DNA from: Oxalobacter formigenes
Lineage (GTDB): Bacteria > Pseudomonadota > Gammaproteobacteria > Burkholderiales > Burkholderiaceae_D
NCBI GenBank assembly: GCA_023667225.1
Contig: JAMPAN010000009.1
Coordinates: 1 to 47,767 of the forward strand
Length of the DNA stretch: 47,767 nucleotides
Direction: 5' to 3'
Below, piece by piece: positions 46,783 to 47,767 of the stretch (within the stretch, counting starts at the first letter, position 1; each line of letters starts with the position of its first letter). The notes below the pieces were generated by a model that was given only the letters and a program-made list of their open reading frames with translations, made no database searches and was not told the origin of the DNA. Both the position numbers and the translations under genes were made by a program.

Positions 46783-47613
46783 ATGCTCATCCATCCCATG
46801 CCAGATCCGGTCGCCATCAAACTGGGGCCTGTTGCCATCCACTGGTACGGACTCATGTACCTGCTTGCCTTTGCCCTGTTCATCCTGCTGGAACGGCTGC
46901 GCCTCAAACAACCGCATATCGCCCAGGCTGGCTGGGAAAAAAAAGACATAGATGAAATGCTCTTTTACGGCGTGCTGGGCGTCATCATCGGCGGGCGTTT
47001 GGGCGAAGTCATTTTCTACCACCCCGCCTACTTCCTTTCCCATCCCCTGCACATCTTCGCCGTCTGGGAAGGCGGCATGTCCTACCACGGCGGATTCCTC
47101 GGCGTTTTTTCCGCCATCTGGCTCTACGCCAGAAAATACCGCAAAGGATTCATTGCCACCCTGGATTTCATCGCCCCCGCCGTCCCCCTCGGCTACGCAG
47201 CAGGCCGCCTGGGCAACTTCATCAACGCCGAACTGCCGGGCAGAATCGCCGATGCTTCCCTGCCCTGGGCCATGATCTGGCCCAACGTTGATTCATTGCC
47301 GCGCCATCCCTCGCCGCTTTACCAGGCATTGGTTGACGGCGTACTCATGTTTGTCCTGCTGTGGCTCTTCGCCAGAAAACCCCGCCCGACAGGCGCAGTC
47401 AGCGCAGTTTATCTGCTTCTCTACGGTTCGGCACGCTTCTTTACAGAATACTTCCGCGTACCGGATTACAGCATCGGCATAGCCGGCCTCTCCATCTCCG
47501 CCGGACAGCTGCTTTCCGTGCCCATGATACTGGCCGCCCTCATCTGGCTGTGGCGGCTCTACGGGCGCAACACACCGGCTAACCCGCCGGAAAACAGGGC
47601 AAAACAAAAATAA
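46783..47613 (+). CDS. lgt: Prolipoprotein diacylglyceryl transferase
   Basis: Lgt adds diacylglycerol to the lipobox cysteine of prelipoproteins in the inner membrane, and so matures every lipoprotein predicted in this window. The 276-residue protein has seven membrane helices, [27 protein letters not shown] and the signature [14 protein letters not shown]. An alternative start is 46798 (MPDPVAIK). It is divergent from ilvD. Confidence 0.96.
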   Translation: MLIHPMPDPVAIKLGPVAIHWYGLMYLLAFALFILLERLRLKQPHIAQAGWEKKDIDEMLFYGVLGVIIGGRLGEVIFYHPAYFLSHPLHIFAVWEGGMSYHGGFLGVFSAIWLYARKYRKGFIATLDFIAPAVPLGYAAGRLGNFINAELPGRIADASLPWAMIWPNVDSLPRHPSPLYQALVDGVLMFVLLWLFARKPRPTGAVSAVYLLLYGSARFFTEYFRVPDYSIGIAGLSISAGQLLSVPMILAALIWLWRLYGRNTPANPPENRAKQK

Positions 47614-47740
47614 CCTTTCGCCGTAACGCCAAAGAGACCGCCAGCGCACCAGAAGAAGGCAAAGGCAAACTCATGATGACATTGCAGGCAAAGAAAACCC
47701 CTTGCGCATCATTATCCCGGCATGGGAAAAACAAAAAAAA

Positions 47741-47767
47741 GGGGGAGCAGCATTGCCCCCCTTTTTT
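47741..47767 (+). terminator. Probable terminator at window end
   Basis: GGGGG (47741-47745) can pair with the CCCCC run at 47756-47761, followed by six T to the window edge. The preceding A8 means it may also serve the opposite strand. The window ends before downstream context can be seen. Confidence 0.6.

Overview
The window reads as chromosomal DNA of a Gram-negative betaproteobacterium. The orders ftsY-ftsE-ftsX-rpoH, exbB-exbD-lpxK-(Trm112-like)-kdsB-adk and divergent nadK/hrcA, lipid A and KDO genes, and a proton-pumping pyrophosphatase fit Burkholderiales, and Oxalobacteraceae (for example Oxalobacter) is my best guess. That assignment is inference; no rRNA gene is present to test it.

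Layout. 0.2-10.6 kb is core: ychF, a DUF484-GGDEF cyclase, then on the minus strand a ferredoxin, coaD, rsmD and an inactive/active pair of M16 peptidases, then plus-strand ftsY-ftsE-ftsX and rpoH. 10.7-22.6 kb is accessory: a tyrosine recombinase, a 173-bp segment bounded by a perfect 25-bp inverted repeat, and a run of exported proteins, almost all with a signal peptide or lipobox. They are a glycine-zipper protein, a lipoprotein joining a BON-like domain to a caspase-like peptidase, a DUF4384-like protein, three BamE-like lipoproteins, two TPR proteins, an MliC-like lysozyme inhibitor, a dockerin module followed out of frame by a CHAP domain, and a second glycine-zipper relative. 23.0-47.6 kb is core again: bioC, comF, trmL, dnaJ-dnaK-grpE, recN-nadK, hrcA, pyrF, an EamA transporter, lemA with two TPM proteins, hppA, adk, kdsB, lpxK, exbD/exbB, argH, ilvD and lgt.

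Main points. (1) The recombinase plus the perfect inverted repeat just upstream of the caspase/lipoprotein cluster looks like an invertible, phase-variable switch. (2) Two genes of the cluster are broken at poly-A runs (A7 and A9), and a one-base change at each would restore a long exported protein, one of them a dockerin-CHAP fusion. This could be contingency variation, programmed slippage, decay or homopolymer sequencing error. (3) The cluster grew by internal duplication: the BamE-like, glycine-zipper and TPR genes all have relatives within it. (4) A complete heat-shock circuit is present: a perfect CIRCE operator sits upstream of rpoH, hrcA lies 22 kb away, and sigma-32-type promoters precede grpE and dnaK.

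All family names come from reading motifs in translated frames; no database search was run.
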